Assembly: GCA_020635495.1 (NCBI GenBank)
Contig: JACJZQ010000013.1
Location: 44,026-108,025, forward strand
Length of the DNA stretch: 64,000 nucleotides
Direction of reading: 5' to 3'
DNA from: Flavobacteriales bacterium
Lineage (GTDB): Bacteria > Bacteroidota > Bacteroidia > UBA10329
The position numbers and the translations under genes were made by a program. Positions 26,850 through 35,773 of the stretch are shown here, in pieces (the first letter of the stretch is position 1; the number at the start of each line of letters is the position of its first letter). The notes under the pieces were generated by a model. That model was not told the DNA's origin. It did no database searches and was given only the letters and a program-made list of their open reading frames with translations.

Positions 26850-27320
26850 ATGGATAAGTTCTTACAGATAGCCGACCAGATGGTCATTTACAATTTGCGG
26901 ACAGGGTGGTTGCAGATTGCGAGATTGTACAATGAAATGGCCGCTGAGCACGATACCACCGTAAGTATGGCGTTTGTCTTGCTGGCCATCAATGAGGAGG
27001 CCGGAACGCCTGTAACGCGTATTGCTCCCAGAATGGGCATGGAACCCAACAGCCTGAGTCGCATTCTGAAATCGATGGAGGAGAAGGGCTTCATTTTCCG
27101 CAAGAAGGACAACTCTGATAAACGCATGGCCTACGTACACCTTACCACGCTGGGCAAAGAGAAACGCGAAATAGCCCTACGGGCCGTGTTCCGCTTGGAG
27201 AAGGCCATTGTGAACAAACTGGACCAACAGAAACTGGATGCCTTCTACGAAGTGGCGCGCCACATACCCAGCGCCATCGATGAGTTCAAAGAAAAAATGG
27301 CGTCTTACGAGAATTCGTAA
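26850..27320 (+). CDS. MarR-family transcriptional regulator
   Basis: A 156-aa winged helix-turn-helix protein. The recognition region is EAGTPVTRIAPRMGMEPNSLSRILKSMEEKGFIFRKKDNSDKRMAYVHLTTLGKE, with the wing arginine/aspartate pattern (DNSDKRMAYV) of MarR. N- and C-terminal helices form the dimer interface. Such proteins repress nearby genes until a small phenolic or fatty ligand binds. The target is unknown; the M28 peptidase gene immediately upstream is on the same strand. The last 24 bases of the gene form one side of a strong hairpin that serves the opposite strand. Confidence 0.88.
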   Translation: MDKFLQIADQMVIYNLRTGWLQIARLYNEMAAEHDTTVSMAFVLLAINEEAGTPVTRIAPRMGMEPNSLSRILKSMEEKGFIFRKKDNSDKRMAYVHLTTLGKEKREIALRAVFRLEKAIVNKLDQQKLDAFYEVARHIPSAIDEFKEKMASYENS

Positions 27321-27329
27321 AGACGCCAT
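27297..27329 (-). terminator. Hairpin terminator inside the 3' end of marR
   Basis: A near-perfect stem (ATGGCGTCTTACGA paired with TCGTAAAGACGCCAT, one bulged A, loop GAAT). Read on the minus strand it is followed by a run of six T, so it is the intrinsic terminator of the SGNH-hydrolase gene at 27350-29002. The plus strand lacks a U-tract after the stem. The stem lies within the last codons and stop of the marR gene. Confidence 0.75.
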
Positions 27330-27349
27330 CCGATCAAAAATTGGTTTGG

Positions 27350-29002
27350 TTACCTCTTGATGATTCTCTTTGTGCTGATACCTTCTTTGGTAGTGATTCT
27401 CAAGATGTAAGAACCATTCGGTAGTTCAGCAATGTCTATGGTGTTCTGCGTGAATTCTGGAGTCAGTACCAGTGCACCCAACACGTTGAATACCTCAATG
27501 TCCATGATCCTGTCGTTCTGCACATCAATGGTCAACGTACCTGTTGTAGGAATTGGATACACAGGCAGTTCCTTGCCGTAATTGGCTTCCAAAATGCCAT
27601 CCGGTTGCTCGGGTGCTTCACCGTACTTCAAGTTCAATACAGGCGCCATATCAGGGTCTGATGCATCATGGAACGTCATCACACCACCTGTAAATCCTGG
27701 TGCAGAGATGATGAATTGGATCTCTTGGTCTGGTGTAATGGCCTCAATAACAGCTGCTGGCAGGTCAATTCGTATCCAATGTCCATCCTGCGCAGAAGAA
27801 CCGAATACACAAGGACCACCGCTAGCGTCTCCAGCTGCGGCAAAGTCTTCTGCTTCTACATTAACGGATGTTCCGAAATTGCCATTGGCCAAACGGACCT
27901 CCAAGATGGCATCGGTCGGATCTTCGCCACTCAACGATTCTCTTCTTAGAAAGATGCTAGCGTTGGCCAACGTAGTATCGGCCATGCCTTGGGTATTGAA
28001 AGTCAGAACGGCAGCAACCTCATTGCCGCCTTCTTCTCCAAACTTGATCTCTTGCGACACTGTACCGTTGGAAGTAACAGAACCATCTGAGGTACCTCCT
28101 TCAGAAAGGTCGTAGATATCATCCATCAACGCTTTCTGGTAGAATTTCTCTGCCTGATACTGGAAGAACACCAAGTAAGCCTCTGCAGAAAGGTGGAAGC
28201 AATCTGTGAAGATGCCCGCATACAGTCTCATGCTTTCTTTTGGCGAAGGATAGTCCGGATAACCCAATGGAAGTGGCGCATCGAACGCTGCATACGTTCC
28301 GCCCGGTGCTACGCCCAATGGTTGATCTTGCCCGTAATGGTATTGTAGAATGCTTTGTGCATGCACAAAATCCAACTGTGGGTCTAGGTTGGCAGAGAAG
28401 GCCACAGAATCAGACATATCATTCAGAATGGTGTTGATCTGTAGGAAACTGGGTTGGCCCATGTCATCCCACGTGCTGTAGAATGGGTGAATGTTGGCCG
28501 CACCGCCTAACTCCATGATAACCTCTTCGAAGTTAGGATAGGTGTATCCTGGCCAGAAAACGTGCATGCCTTCGCGGGTTTCCTGTAGGAAATCAATGAT
28601 GCTGTCCAATCTCACTTTCACCTCGGCTGCCAGGTCGTTGGTTTCCTGCTGAGTCATGGAAATGTTCCAATCGCCAAGCATGTCGTTACCACCGATACTC
28701 ATATGAATGACGCTCACTTCCGGATTGGCATCAACCAGGTCCTGAATGGCAACCTGCTTCGGTCCAGAAACGAAATCCCATGTATCGGCTCCGTTCTCAG
28801 AGATGGTTACGTTACTCACGAAACGCTTGTCTGAATGACCAACATTCCTCAGTCCTGCGTTTATGGTCTGGTCTCCGTACATGAAAGCGGCCCAACTGTC
28901 TCCGGCCAATATCACTTTGTTCACGGGAGTTTCAACGCATTGTGCATGCGTAGTTGCGTACCCGAAGAGTCCGAGCACGGTCAGTGTAAATATTCTTTTC
29001 AT
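27350..29002 (-). CDS. Secreted SGNH/GDSL hydrolase with T9SS sorting domain
   Basis: A 550-aa protein: signal peptide (1-20), then an SGNH-hydrolase domain (25-290). The catalytic serine block is ILAGDSW (S36; Trp where GDSL has Leu), block III is IGGNDM near residue 104, and the Asp/His block is TDCFHLSAEAY near 268. Residues about 310-455 form a beta-sandwich module (FNTQGMADTTLANASIFLRRESL) of the DNRLRE/CBM-like kind. A type A T9SS CTD follows (LPVYPIPTTGTLTID to the end). It probably deacetylates or hydrolyses esters on extracellular carbohydrate. Transcription ends in the hairpin at 27297-27329. Confidence 0.88.
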   Translation of the reverse strand: MKRIFTLTVLGLFGYATTHAQCVETPVNKVILAGDSWAAFMYGDQTINAGLRNVGHSDKRFVSNVTISENGADTWDFVSGPKQVAIQDLVDANPEVSVIHMSIGGNDMLGDWNISMTQQETNDLAAEVKVRLDSIIDFLQETREGMHVFWPGYTYPNFEEVIMELGGAANIHPFYSTWDDMGQPSFLQINTILNDMSDSVAFSANLDPQLDFVHAQSILQYHYGQDQPLGVAPGGTYAAFDAPLPLGYPDYPSPKESMRLYAGIFTDCFHLSAEAYLVFFQYQAEKFYQKALMDDIYDLSEGGTSDGSVTSNGTVSQEIKFGEEGGNEVAAVLTFNTQGMADTTLANASIFLRRESLSGEDPTDAILEVRLANGNFGTSVNVEAEDFAAAGDASGGPCVFGSSAQDGHWIRIDLPAAVIEAITPDQEIQFIISAPGFTGGVMTFHDASDPDMAPVLNLKYGEAPEQPDGILEANYGKELPVYPIPTTGTLTIDVQNDRIMDIEVFNVLGALVLTPEFTQNTIDIAELPNGSYILRITTKEGISTKRIIKR

Positions 29003-29026
29003 TGGGGTTAATTGATTAAGAGGTGC

Positions 29027-29058
29027 CCAAGGTAACGATTAAGTAACATGTGCACCAA
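29027..29058 (-). promoter_or_regulatory. Putative promoter of the SGNH-hydrolase gene
   Basis: On the minus strand TACCTTGG (29034-29027) fits the TAnnTTTG -7 box with one mismatch, and a TTG at 29058-29056 lies 21 bp upstream, within the spacing usual for Bacteroidota -33/-7 promoters. The start codon is 24 bp downstream. Recognised by eye only. Confidence 0.4.
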
Positions 29059-29079
29059 TCTGATAACTGAGGAGTTACA

Positions 29080-30231
29080 TTAACTGCGCTTGCGCACGTG
29101 GCTCGCATTCAACTCTTCGATAGACGTACAACCAATGAGGCGCATAACACGTTCCATTTCGTCTACCAGAATCTCATAGCTACGGGTAACGCCTGCTTCT
29201 CCACCAGCGGCCAGACCGTAGAGGTAGGCTTTGCCAATGAGCACCGCTTTGGCGCCCAATGCCAAGGCTTTGATGATGTCAGAACCCCGCATAATGCCGC
29301 CATCCATCATCACTTCAATGTCAGAACCCACGGCCTGAACCGTTTCTGGAAGCAGGTCGAGTGGAGCAGGGGCACCGTCCAATTGTCGGCCCCCGTGGTT
29401 GGAAAGTACAATGCCACTGGCACCGATCTCGGCCGCTCTTACGGCATCTTCCACACTCTGAATTCCCTTTAGCACAAACTTGCCTTTCCATTGGCCCATC
29501 ATTTCTTGGGCGTCTTTCCAGTCCACATCTGCTCGGAACTGGGCATTGACATTGTCGATCACCTTCATGGCCTCTGCGCCATGCGGCAGATGGTTGACCA
29601 TATTGGCCATTTTCCACTTGGGTTGTGTGAGGAAATGATACAGCCAAGCTGGTTTGGAAAGGGCTCCGAGTGCAGTGTTCTTGCGGATAACCGCTGGTCT
29701 GCCGTGGCCGTTTCTGAGGTCACGCTCCCGTTTGCCAAGCGTTGGCAGGTCTACGGCCAACATCAGTCCATCGTAGTTGCATTTTCGGCTACGCTCGATG
29801 AAATCCTTGACCATCTCCTGATTGTGCCATTCGTATATCTGAAAGAACATCGGTCCGTTGGCGGCTGCTGCCACATCTTCTATGGAGGTAGTGGAAACAG
29901 TGCTCAACGTATAGCCGGCACCGGCCTTGTGCGATGCACGCACAGCCGCAATCTCTCCCATGTGGTGGAACATGCGTGCCATGCCAGTGGGGGCATTGAT
30001 AATGGGAATTTTTAGGTCAACGCCCTGTACGGTCGTGCTCAGATCAACGTTGGTCACATCGCGCAGCACACGCGGAACAAACTCATATTTATTGAATGCT
30101 TCTCGGTTCCAATCCAAGGTCAGCTCATCTTCAGAGCCGCCTTGCAGGTAATCGAACATCACAGATGGGACCTTCTCTTTGGCAATTGCCTTCAGGTCTT
30201 CAATAGAGAATGCTTCTTCCAATTTCGCCAT
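29080..30231 (-). CDS. FMN-dependent alpha-hydroxy-acid oxidase/dehydrogenase (lactate family)
   Basis: A 383-aa TIM-barrel flavoprotein of the glycolate/L-lactate oxidase family. The visible FMN and substrate segments are PIINAPTGMARMFHHMGE, FFQIYEWHNQEMV and the catalytic-histidine motif LSNHGGRQLDGAPAPLDLLPE. The phosphate-binding segments are VMMDGGIMRGSDIIKALALGAKAVLIGKAYLYGLAAGGEAGV. It oxidises an L-2-hydroxy acid, most often lactate, to the 2-oxo acid; oxidase and quinone-linked dehydrogenase versions cannot be told apart by eye. It follows the PorP/SprF gene by about 20 bp on the other side. Confidence 0.9.
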   Translation of the reverse strand: MAKLEEAFSIEDLKAIAKEKVPSVMFDYLQGGSEDELTLDWNREAFNKYEFVPRVLRDVTNVDLSTTVQGVDLKIPIINAPTGMARMFHHMGEIAAVRASHKAGAGYTLSTVSTTSIEDVAAAANGPMFFQIYEWHNQEMVKDFIERSRKCNYDGLMLAVDLPTLGKRERDLRNGHGRPAVIRKNTALGALSKPAWLYHFLTQPKWKMANMVNHLPHGAEAMKVIDNVNAQFRADVDWKDAQEMMGQWKGKFVLKGIQSVEDAVRAAEIGASGIVLSNHGGRQLDGAPAPLDLLPETVQAVGSDIEVMMDGGIMRGSDIIKALALGAKAVLIGKAYLYGLAAGGEAGVTRSYEILVDEMERVMRLIGCTSIEELNASHVRKRS

Positions 30232-30250
30232 GGCGGAAATTAGTTAAGAT

Positions 30251-31198
30251 TTAGAAGTTGATGAGTCTGACTCCCTTCTTATTCTCAGACTTGCCGCAGC
30301 CAAAAACATAAGAAAGACCCACCTCATGGCTACCACCTGTATTGTTGGTGAGAAATGAAACAGTTAGATCGTAGTTATAACCAACCTTGACCCCATGACC
30401 TTGGTATCCGACCATAAATATGACCGCATCAGGATTGGTGAAACTGCTTCTGAATGCTGTACCGATTCTTACACCATATGCCTTAAAAGAAATAGAAGGA
30501 AGTATGGAGTTGAAATCTTCTTGGTTCTGTATAATGAAAGCAGGAGAGATTTTGAATTTTTCGTTGATACTGATCTGATAGTTTAAATGTGCAGTAAGTT
30601 TCACAGGCAATTTTGAGAAACCTGCAAAGCCTTCGTCTGGCTGAGTTACGTGATGGGCAGCAAACCCTGCAACCAAACCTTTCCAGGTGATCAGCAATCC
30701 TGTAGTAAGGTCGAAAAAGTGCCTCTCATTGTTAACTAAGTATGGCTCTGACGGATGATTATATCCTGTTCCATATCGTGGATCGATCATATCACCAAAA
30801 GTGAGGTTGTCCAGATTTAATCTGCGATAAACCCAACCGAACTGCAAAGCTGGACTTATTGCAAGCTGTTTATTGAATACCCGAAATACAGGAGCGTAGA
30901 CTAAAAAAAGCTCGTGACTTTGTAATGTCTCTGCTGCAATATCAAATTGATAGTTAATGCCTATACCATGCATCTTACCAAGTAGCATGTCGTAAGACAC
31001 GTTTGCTGTCTGAAAATTGCCGGAAATGTTAGGCCACTGGTTTCTGTACGAAGTGTGAATGGTAGGGCAACCATTATAACCTGCAAATGCAGGATTGAGA
31101 TAGATCGGATTGCTGAAGTATTGAGAGAAATGCGGATCCTGAGCAGATACGACTGAACATATCCCCAATAGAAAGAAACAGATCAGAAGTTGTCTCAT
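30251..31198 (-). CDS. PorP/SprF-family type IX secretion membrane protein
   Basis: A 315-aa protein from the ATG at 31198, chosen because it starts the signal peptide MRQLLICFFLLGICSVVSA. A longer frame runs into the neighbouring gene and carries no sensible protein sequence. The mature protein starts QDPHFSQYFSNPIYLNPAFAGYNGCPTIHTSYRNQWPNI, the diagnostic PorP/SprF opening, and continues as an outer-membrane beta barrel. Unlike the other member at 4877-6361 it has no C-terminal extension and no adhesin neighbour, so its cargo is unknown. Confidence 0.92.
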   Translation of the reverse strand: MRQLLICFFLLGICSVVSAQDPHFSQYFSNPIYLNPAFAGYNGCPTIHTSYRNQWPNISGNFQTANVSYDMLLGKMHGIGINYQFDIAAETLQSHELFLVYAPVFRVFNKQLAISPALQFGWVYRRLNLDNLTFGDMIDPRYGTGYNHPSEPYLVNNERHFFDLTTGLLITWKGLVAGFAAHHVTQPDEGFAGFSKLPVKLTAHLNYQISINEKFKISPAFIIQNQEDFNSILPSISFKAYGVRIGTAFRSSFTNPDAVIFMVGYQGHGVKVGYNYDLTVSFLTNNTGGSHEVGLSYVFGCGKSENKKGVRLINF

Positions 31199-31230
31199 TG
31201 CACACTTCACAACGAGAAAGTTAGGGAATA

Positions 31231-32214
31231 TTATGCCGCAGCTTTCTGCTTCTGTTCCTTCAATTTGCGTTGCATCTGCTTCACGGTTTTGCCAGAGCCA
31301 TCTTCGGTCCATCCGGGAGGGCCAAAGACGTACATGAAGCGACCTTTCCAGGTTTTGGCCTTCTTCACATCGTTCCAAATGTTCACGTATTCGTGCGTGA
31401 GCACCGTAATGGGGTTGTACGAATTAGGTGGATGCAACACCCCGTAGTGCACTGGTTTGGTATCGTCCTTGTCCTTGAATGTTCCGAACAACTTATCGAA
31501 GATGATGAGGTACCCGCCATGGTTCTTGTCCAAATACTCGATGTCTGACGAGTGGTGCACTTCGTGATGCTTGTGCAGGTTGAAGATTTTCTCCAAGAAA
31601 CCCAAGCGCGGCATCCACTGTACGTGCAGCTGGTATTGCCAGAATGCTTCGATGGAAAGGCACGTCATGAGCATGATGGGGTGGAAGCCCAAAGCAGGAA
31701 TCCACATGTAAAAGAAGGGCTTGTAGAAAAGCGTTACCCATCCGTTTCTTACCGCTGTTCCGAGATTGAAGTGGTCGGAAGAATGGTGTACGATATGTGC
31801 TGCCCAAAGAAAACGTACTTCATGGTTGGCGCGGTGTACCATGTAGTAGCTGAAATCATCCAACACCTGACAGATGAGCCATATGTACCATGTGCCGAGT
31901 CCAAAAGCTGCCCAACCACCCATGATGTTGTGTCTTACGCCATCCGCTCCTTCCGGATTGAAAATGATGTAAACAACGGCAAACAACAGCAGTGAAAATG
32001 CCTTGGCAGACACCGCCAGAATAGCCGCACCAATACCCATGGTTCCGCTTGTGGCAAGGTCTTTCCACTTGTAGAGTTCGGGGTTGTATTTAAGACTGAA
32101 GATGATCTCGATGATAATGAGTCCGATGAAGGCGGGACCACCGTAGATCATCAGCTCGGTGACCTCATATTCGGTCATTACGCGCTTTGCTTCTTCAATA
32201 AGCGTATCAAACAT
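31231..32214 (-). CDS. Sterol desaturase / fatty acid hydroxylase family protein
   Basis: A 327-aa membrane protein with four to five transmembrane helices. The eight-histidine signature of the fatty-acid hydroxylase superfamily is present: HRANHE, HIVHHSSDHFNLGTA and HKHHEVHHSSD. It ends in a lysine-rich tail. Members hydroxylate or desaturate sterols, sphingoid bases, alkylglycerols or carotenoids using di-iron and O2; this subgroup resembles alkylglycerol-monooxygenase-like bacterial proteins. The substrate is unknown. It is 90 bp downstream of the acyl-CoA dehydrogenase on the same strand, so a lipid-related unit is possible. Confidence 0.87.
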   Translation of the reverse strand: MFDTLIEEAKRVMTEYEVTELMIYGGPAFIGLIIIEIIFSLKYNPELYKWKDLATSGTMGIGAAILAVSAKAFSLLLFAVVYIIFNPEGADGVRHNIMGGWAAFGLGTWYIWLICQVLDDFSYYMVHRANHEVRFLWAAHIVHHSSDHFNLGTAVRNGWVTLFYKPFFYMWIPALGFHPIMLMTCLSIEAFWQYQLHVQWMPRLGFLEKIFNLHKHHEVHHSSDIEYLDKNHGGYLIIFDKLFGTFKDKDDTKPVHYGVLHPPNSYNPITVLTHEYVNIWNDVKKAKTWKGRFMYVFGPPGWTEDGSGKTVKQMQRKLKEQKQKAAA

Positions 32215-32304
32215 AGTACGTGAAAAGTCTATTGCGTTAGAAGGCCGCCAAGATATGAATTGAAATCATCCTATTGACGGTTTCCTTGCAAGCTCCATAA
32301 GGAA

Positions 32305-34092
32305 TTACAGCGCGTACTTTCCTTCAGAGATCATATACTTCACGATGTCTCTACGCAATGCCTTCGGGTTTACGTCATAACTCTTCAATAGCTTACGCAC
32401 CACAAAGTTGGCCCTCGTTTTTTCGCCACCGGTAGCATAGCTTGCAATGGCATCTTTTGCCGCCTTGCGAACGCGTTCCAATGATTCGTACAAATACACT
32501 TGAACAGCCGCACGCTGTGCAGCAAGTTTCTCTTTGTCGCCATTCATGGTTTCCAGCTTTCTCAGTTTCAGAACAGCAGAATCACAAATGAAGGCATCGG
32601 CAAGAATATCAGCCAGATTGATGACCATTTCCTGCTCATCCACCATCTTCTTGCCCAGCTTTTTGCCAGCAGTTCCTGAGATGAAAAGGAACACGTCTTT
32701 AATGGCCTGAACAATACGAGCTTCTTCTGCCGCGCCAGACTTGGTACCTGAGAATATGGAGTTGATAACACGCCCTTGTACCTTTTTACCAGCACCGATA
32801 AGGTCTATCTCTTTGGTCTTTAGCGCTCGTTTGGTCAACTCTGCCACAGAAAGCATGCGGTTGATCTCGTTGGTTCCTTCGTAAATACGCGTAATCCTTG
32901 CATCGCGATAGCCCATTTCCACACCAGCCTCTGCAGAGTATCCCATTCCGCCATAGATCTGCAACGCTTCGTCAATCACGTAATCGGCATTTTCAGAACC
33001 TTTTACCTTCAGAATGGCGCATTCAATGGCGTATTCACGGATGGATTCCAACTTGGATTTCTGAACCTCCATTCCTTCTTTTTGAAGCTCGACTCGCTTG
33101 AGGTCGATGTTGCGACCAATTCTCCAGATACCGGCATCTACACAGAACACACGGCTGGCCATTTCGCCCAGTTTGTGCTGAATGGCACCAAAATCCACAA
33201 TGCGTGTATCGAACTGCTTGCGCTCAATACCATAGGCCAATGCTTGGTCAATGGCAAACTTGCTACCACCGTTGGTTCCTGCTGCTAATTTGATTCGGCC
33301 TGTGTTCAAGATGTTCAGTGCCATGGCAAATCCACCTTGACGTTCTCCCAACAGATTCTCTACAGGAACCGGACAATCCTCAAAGAACACCTGCACGGTA
33401 GATGAACCTTTGATACCAAGTTTCTTCTCCTCGGCACCGATTGTAATGCCACCGAAGGCCTTCTCTACTATGAACGCAGAAAGGTTCTTGTCATCATCAA
33501 TTTTGGCAAATACGATAAAGATGTCTGCAAAACCACCGTTGGTTATCCACATTTTCTGTCCGTTGAGGATGTAATGCGTACCCTCGGCATTGAGAATTGC
33601 CTGTGTCTTTCCGCTGTTGGCATCCGACCCTGCAGTAGGTTCGGTAAGGCAGTAGCTGGCCTTCAATTGTGCTGTTGCCACACCCGGCAGGTACTTGTCC
33701 TGCTGCTCTTTGGTTCCGTAGTATACAATTGGTAGCGAACCGATGGATGTATGCGCCCCAATGGTAGTGGCAAACGACAGACCCAATGCAATTGACTCGG
33801 AGAAGATGAGGCCCGTATTGAAATCGAGCGCCATGCCGCCATGCTCCTCGGAGATGGCCACGCCACAAAGGCCCAATTCTGCAGCTTTCTCAAGCTGTTT
33901 TACAATCTCATCACGGTCCTTGTCCGCTTCAAATTCGCGGCCACGCTCCTTGATGGGATTCTGAATTTCCTGAATGCAGAAGTCCTTTACCATTTCACCG
34001 ATCATCACCTGTTCTTCGGTGAATTCTTCCCGAATGAAGATGTCTTTCGGGTTGCCCTGTTCGATCAAAAACGATCCTCCTTTTAATGCCAT
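32305..34092 (-). CDS. Acyl-CoA dehydrogenase (long, VLCAD-like)
   Basis: A 595-aa FAD-dependent acyl-CoA dehydrogenase. The two family signatures are seen: CLTEPTAGSDANSGKTQA followed by KMWITNGGFADIFIVFAKI, and the C-terminal DARITRIYEGTNEINRML with the catalytic-base glutamate. The extra roughly 190-residue helical C-terminal domain matches the very-long-chain type. It catalyses the first step of fatty-acid beta-oxidation, passing electrons to ETF. No other fad genes are present in the window. Confidence 0.93.
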   Translation of the reverse strand: MALKGGSFLIEQGNPKDIFIREEFTEEQVMIGEMVKDFCIQEIQNPIKERGREFEADKDRDEIVKQLEKAAELGLCGVAISEEHGGMALDFNTGLIFSESIALGLSFATTIGAHTSIGSLPIVYYGTKEQQDKYLPGVATAQLKASYCLTEPTAGSDANSGKTQAILNAEGTHYILNGQKMWITNGGFADIFIVFAKIDDDKNLSAFIVEKAFGGITIGAEEKKLGIKGSSTVQVFFEDCPVPVENLLGERQGGFAMALNILNTGRIKLAAGTNGGSKFAIDQALAYGIERKQFDTRIVDFGAIQHKLGEMASRVFCVDAGIWRIGRNIDLKRVELQKEGMEVQKSKLESIREYAIECAILKVKGSENADYVIDEALQIYGGMGYSAEAGVEMGYRDARITRIYEGTNEINRMLSVAELTKRALKTKEIDLIGAGKKVQGRVINSIFSGTKSGAAEEARIVQAIKDVFLFISGTAGKKLGKKMVDEQEMVINLADILADAFICDSAVLKLRKLETMNGDKEKLAAQRAAVQVYLYESLERVRKAAKDAIASYATGGEKTRANFVVRKLLKSYDVNPKALRRDIVKYMISEGKYAL

Positions 34093-34108
34093 TTGAATAG
34101 AGTTTTCG

Positions 34109-34116
34109 CAAATGTA
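34109..34116 (-). promoter_or_regulatory. Putative -7 box of the acyl-CoA dehydrogenase gene
   Basis: On the minus strand TACATTTG matches TAnnTTTG exactly, 16 bp before the start codon, in the 115-bp divergent gap shared with the gene at 34208. No clear -33 TTG is found at 17-23 bp. Confidence 0.35.
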
Positions 34117-34207
34117 TCAAAAAAGCAATGCGTGCATTGTATGTGTAAATTCAATTGACTTGTCCCATGATTATTCCCAATTCGGCTAATCTTTCTTTCT
34201 TCGTGCT

Positions 34208-35563
34208 ATGACTACAACCACAACCGACATTCCTACGCTTGAGGAACTGAGAGACGTTTTCGATAAGCGCAGACCCTATTTTCACATTAAGAACGGCCGC
34301 ACGGAGGAGGGCCTTTTCAAGTTTGATGTGAATGAGTCGTTGGTGGCTTCGGAAGACAGCTTTGAAGAAGACCTGCTGCTCATTTCGTTTCCTATTGCCT
34401 ATATGGAAACCATCGGGCCCATTCTGCATCATTTCGGGCTGAACACCAGTAAAGAGAACTTTTTAGAGCAATGCCGTGAGGTAATAGCGGTGGCCGAAAA
34501 CCACCAGAACGAGCAGGGTGGGGGCAAGATGAGTTTCCAGAGTCTGTTCTACAACATTCCCGAGTCCATCCTATCGGTGAATTACGATGCCATCATCGTA
34601 TTGGCCATCCATGTTTACGGCAAGCAAGAAGAAGCAAAGGATTACCGCATTGTAGGTTACATACACGCCAATGAGTTCGATTTTGCCCCATATGAGGATG
34701 AAAGCAAGATAGAGAGGGGCTATTACTACAACATGCTACGTGTAACTGAACACGTAGAGAATGGCGTGAAGATCTACCGTAGGAAGAAGATCTTCTCCCT
34801 CATGTTCTCCATTCTTCATCACTTGGTATATCAGAACGGGGTCAATTTCTGCTTTGCTTGCATGGGCAAAGAGAACCAGAGCATTAAAGAAGCGCTGCAC
34901 CGCAACACCCACCTACATGGCGAATACTACGAGCGCCTGCCTTTTACCATGTACTCCAAGATAAACCGGTTTTACGGTAGTAAGAAGGAGTACCAGAATC
35001 TGGTGGATATTACCCATGATGAACCACAGATGCGTGCTTACTACAAGAAGATGCACGCCAAAATGAAGAAGTATCTGTTCTACAATCACCTGAGTTTCGA
35101 GAGCTTTCAGAAGTTGATGTTGAGCATGAAGGCCTATTCGCCCAGCAGTGGGGTGTATGCGCATTTAGATGCCAGTGGAAACATCATCAGTGCCAGCACG
35201 GCCATGAACTGGGGCGAGTTTCTCGAATTCCAGATCGTGAATCCGAAAGGTGTGTTCATTCTAGCGCAGAAGTCGGGTATTATGAAGCACTTCTTCAAAC
35301 CCATGATGGGCATTGGCAAGCCGGAAGATTACAAGAAACTCCTCAAAGGGCTTTGCTACAAGTACCACAAGGAAAGTGGAGTAGGCGTTACGGTCATTTC
35401 TACTTCGGAAGGAGATGAGTATTACGACATCAACAAGAGCCTGCTGGATGACCAGTACGCGTACTTCATCATCTGCAACGATGAGCAGAAATTGCAGCAG
35501 TTCAAGAAGCGTTCGGAAGTTAACGGCCATCCGATGTTGTTCTTGGATCAGCCCATTATTTAG
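34208..35563 (+). CDS. Uncharacterised 451-aa cytoplasmic protein
   Basis: No signal peptide or membrane helix. The middle part (IVGYIHANEFDFAPY, FSLMFSILHHLVYQNGVNFCFACMGKENQSIKEALHRN) has the beta-alpha-beta pattern and the phrase order of a GNAT-like acyltransferase fold, but the canonical acetyl-CoA-binding QxxGxG/A loop is not visible. The C-terminal third is alpha/beta (FIICNDEQKLQQFKKRSEVNG). The ATG at 34208 follows a TAATCTTTC box at 34187. Divergent from the acyl-CoA dehydrogenase. I cannot assign a function. Confidence 0.7.
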   Translation: MTTTTTDIPTLEELRDVFDKRRPYFHIKNGRTEEGLFKFDVNESLVASEDSFEEDLLLISFPIAYMETIGPILHHFGLNTSKENFLEQCREVIAVAENHQNEQGGGKMSFQSLFYNIPESILSVNYDAIIVLAIHVYGKQEEAKDYRIVGYIHANEFDFAPYEDESKIERGYYYNMLRVTEHVENGVKIYRRKKIFSLMFSILHHLVYQNGVNFCFACMGKENQSIKEALHRNTHLHGEYYERLPFTMYSKINRFYGSKKEYQNLVDITHDEPQMRAYYKKMHAKMKKYLFYNHLSFESFQKLMLSMKAYSPSSGVYAHLDASGNIISASTAMNWGEFLEFQIVNPKGVFILAQKSGIMKHFFKPMMGIGKPEDYKKLLKGLCYKYHKESGVGVTVISTSEGDEYYDINKSLLDDQYAYFIICNDEQKLQQFKKRSEVNGHPMLFLDQPII

Positions 35564-35620
35564 TTAATAGCTATTTGTTATTGGTTATTAGCGATAAACG
35601 GGTTGGGATTCATGCCCGAT

Positions 35621-35656
35621 ATCTGACACTTCCAGTGCTTTGACAGACTCAATGTA
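35621..35656 (-). other. Possible relic of a paralogue of the CxxCH lipoprotein gene
   Basis: In the 210-bp gap between two plus-strand genes, 36 bases match 39301-39336 at 30 of 36 positions. On the minus strand they read YIESVKALEVSD, the counterpart of YIASIKALEASD in the 39193-39615 protein. Stops lie nearby on both sides in this frame. The match is short, so decay or convergence by chance cannot be separated. Confidence 0.35.
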
Positions 35657-35773
35657 GCGTTTCGGTATCCGTTACTAAAGGGTGGGCTGACAGCCGAAAT
35701 ACGCGATTTTACTTAGATGGGATATGCATTGTTTGAGGTATTTTCGAGGCCACTAACCAAAACATACCCACAG

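Noticed and set aside
31199..31378. 60-residue N-terminal extension of the second PorP/SprF protein
   Set aside because: It precedes a perfect signal peptide at 31198 and overlaps the hydroxylase gene in another frame.
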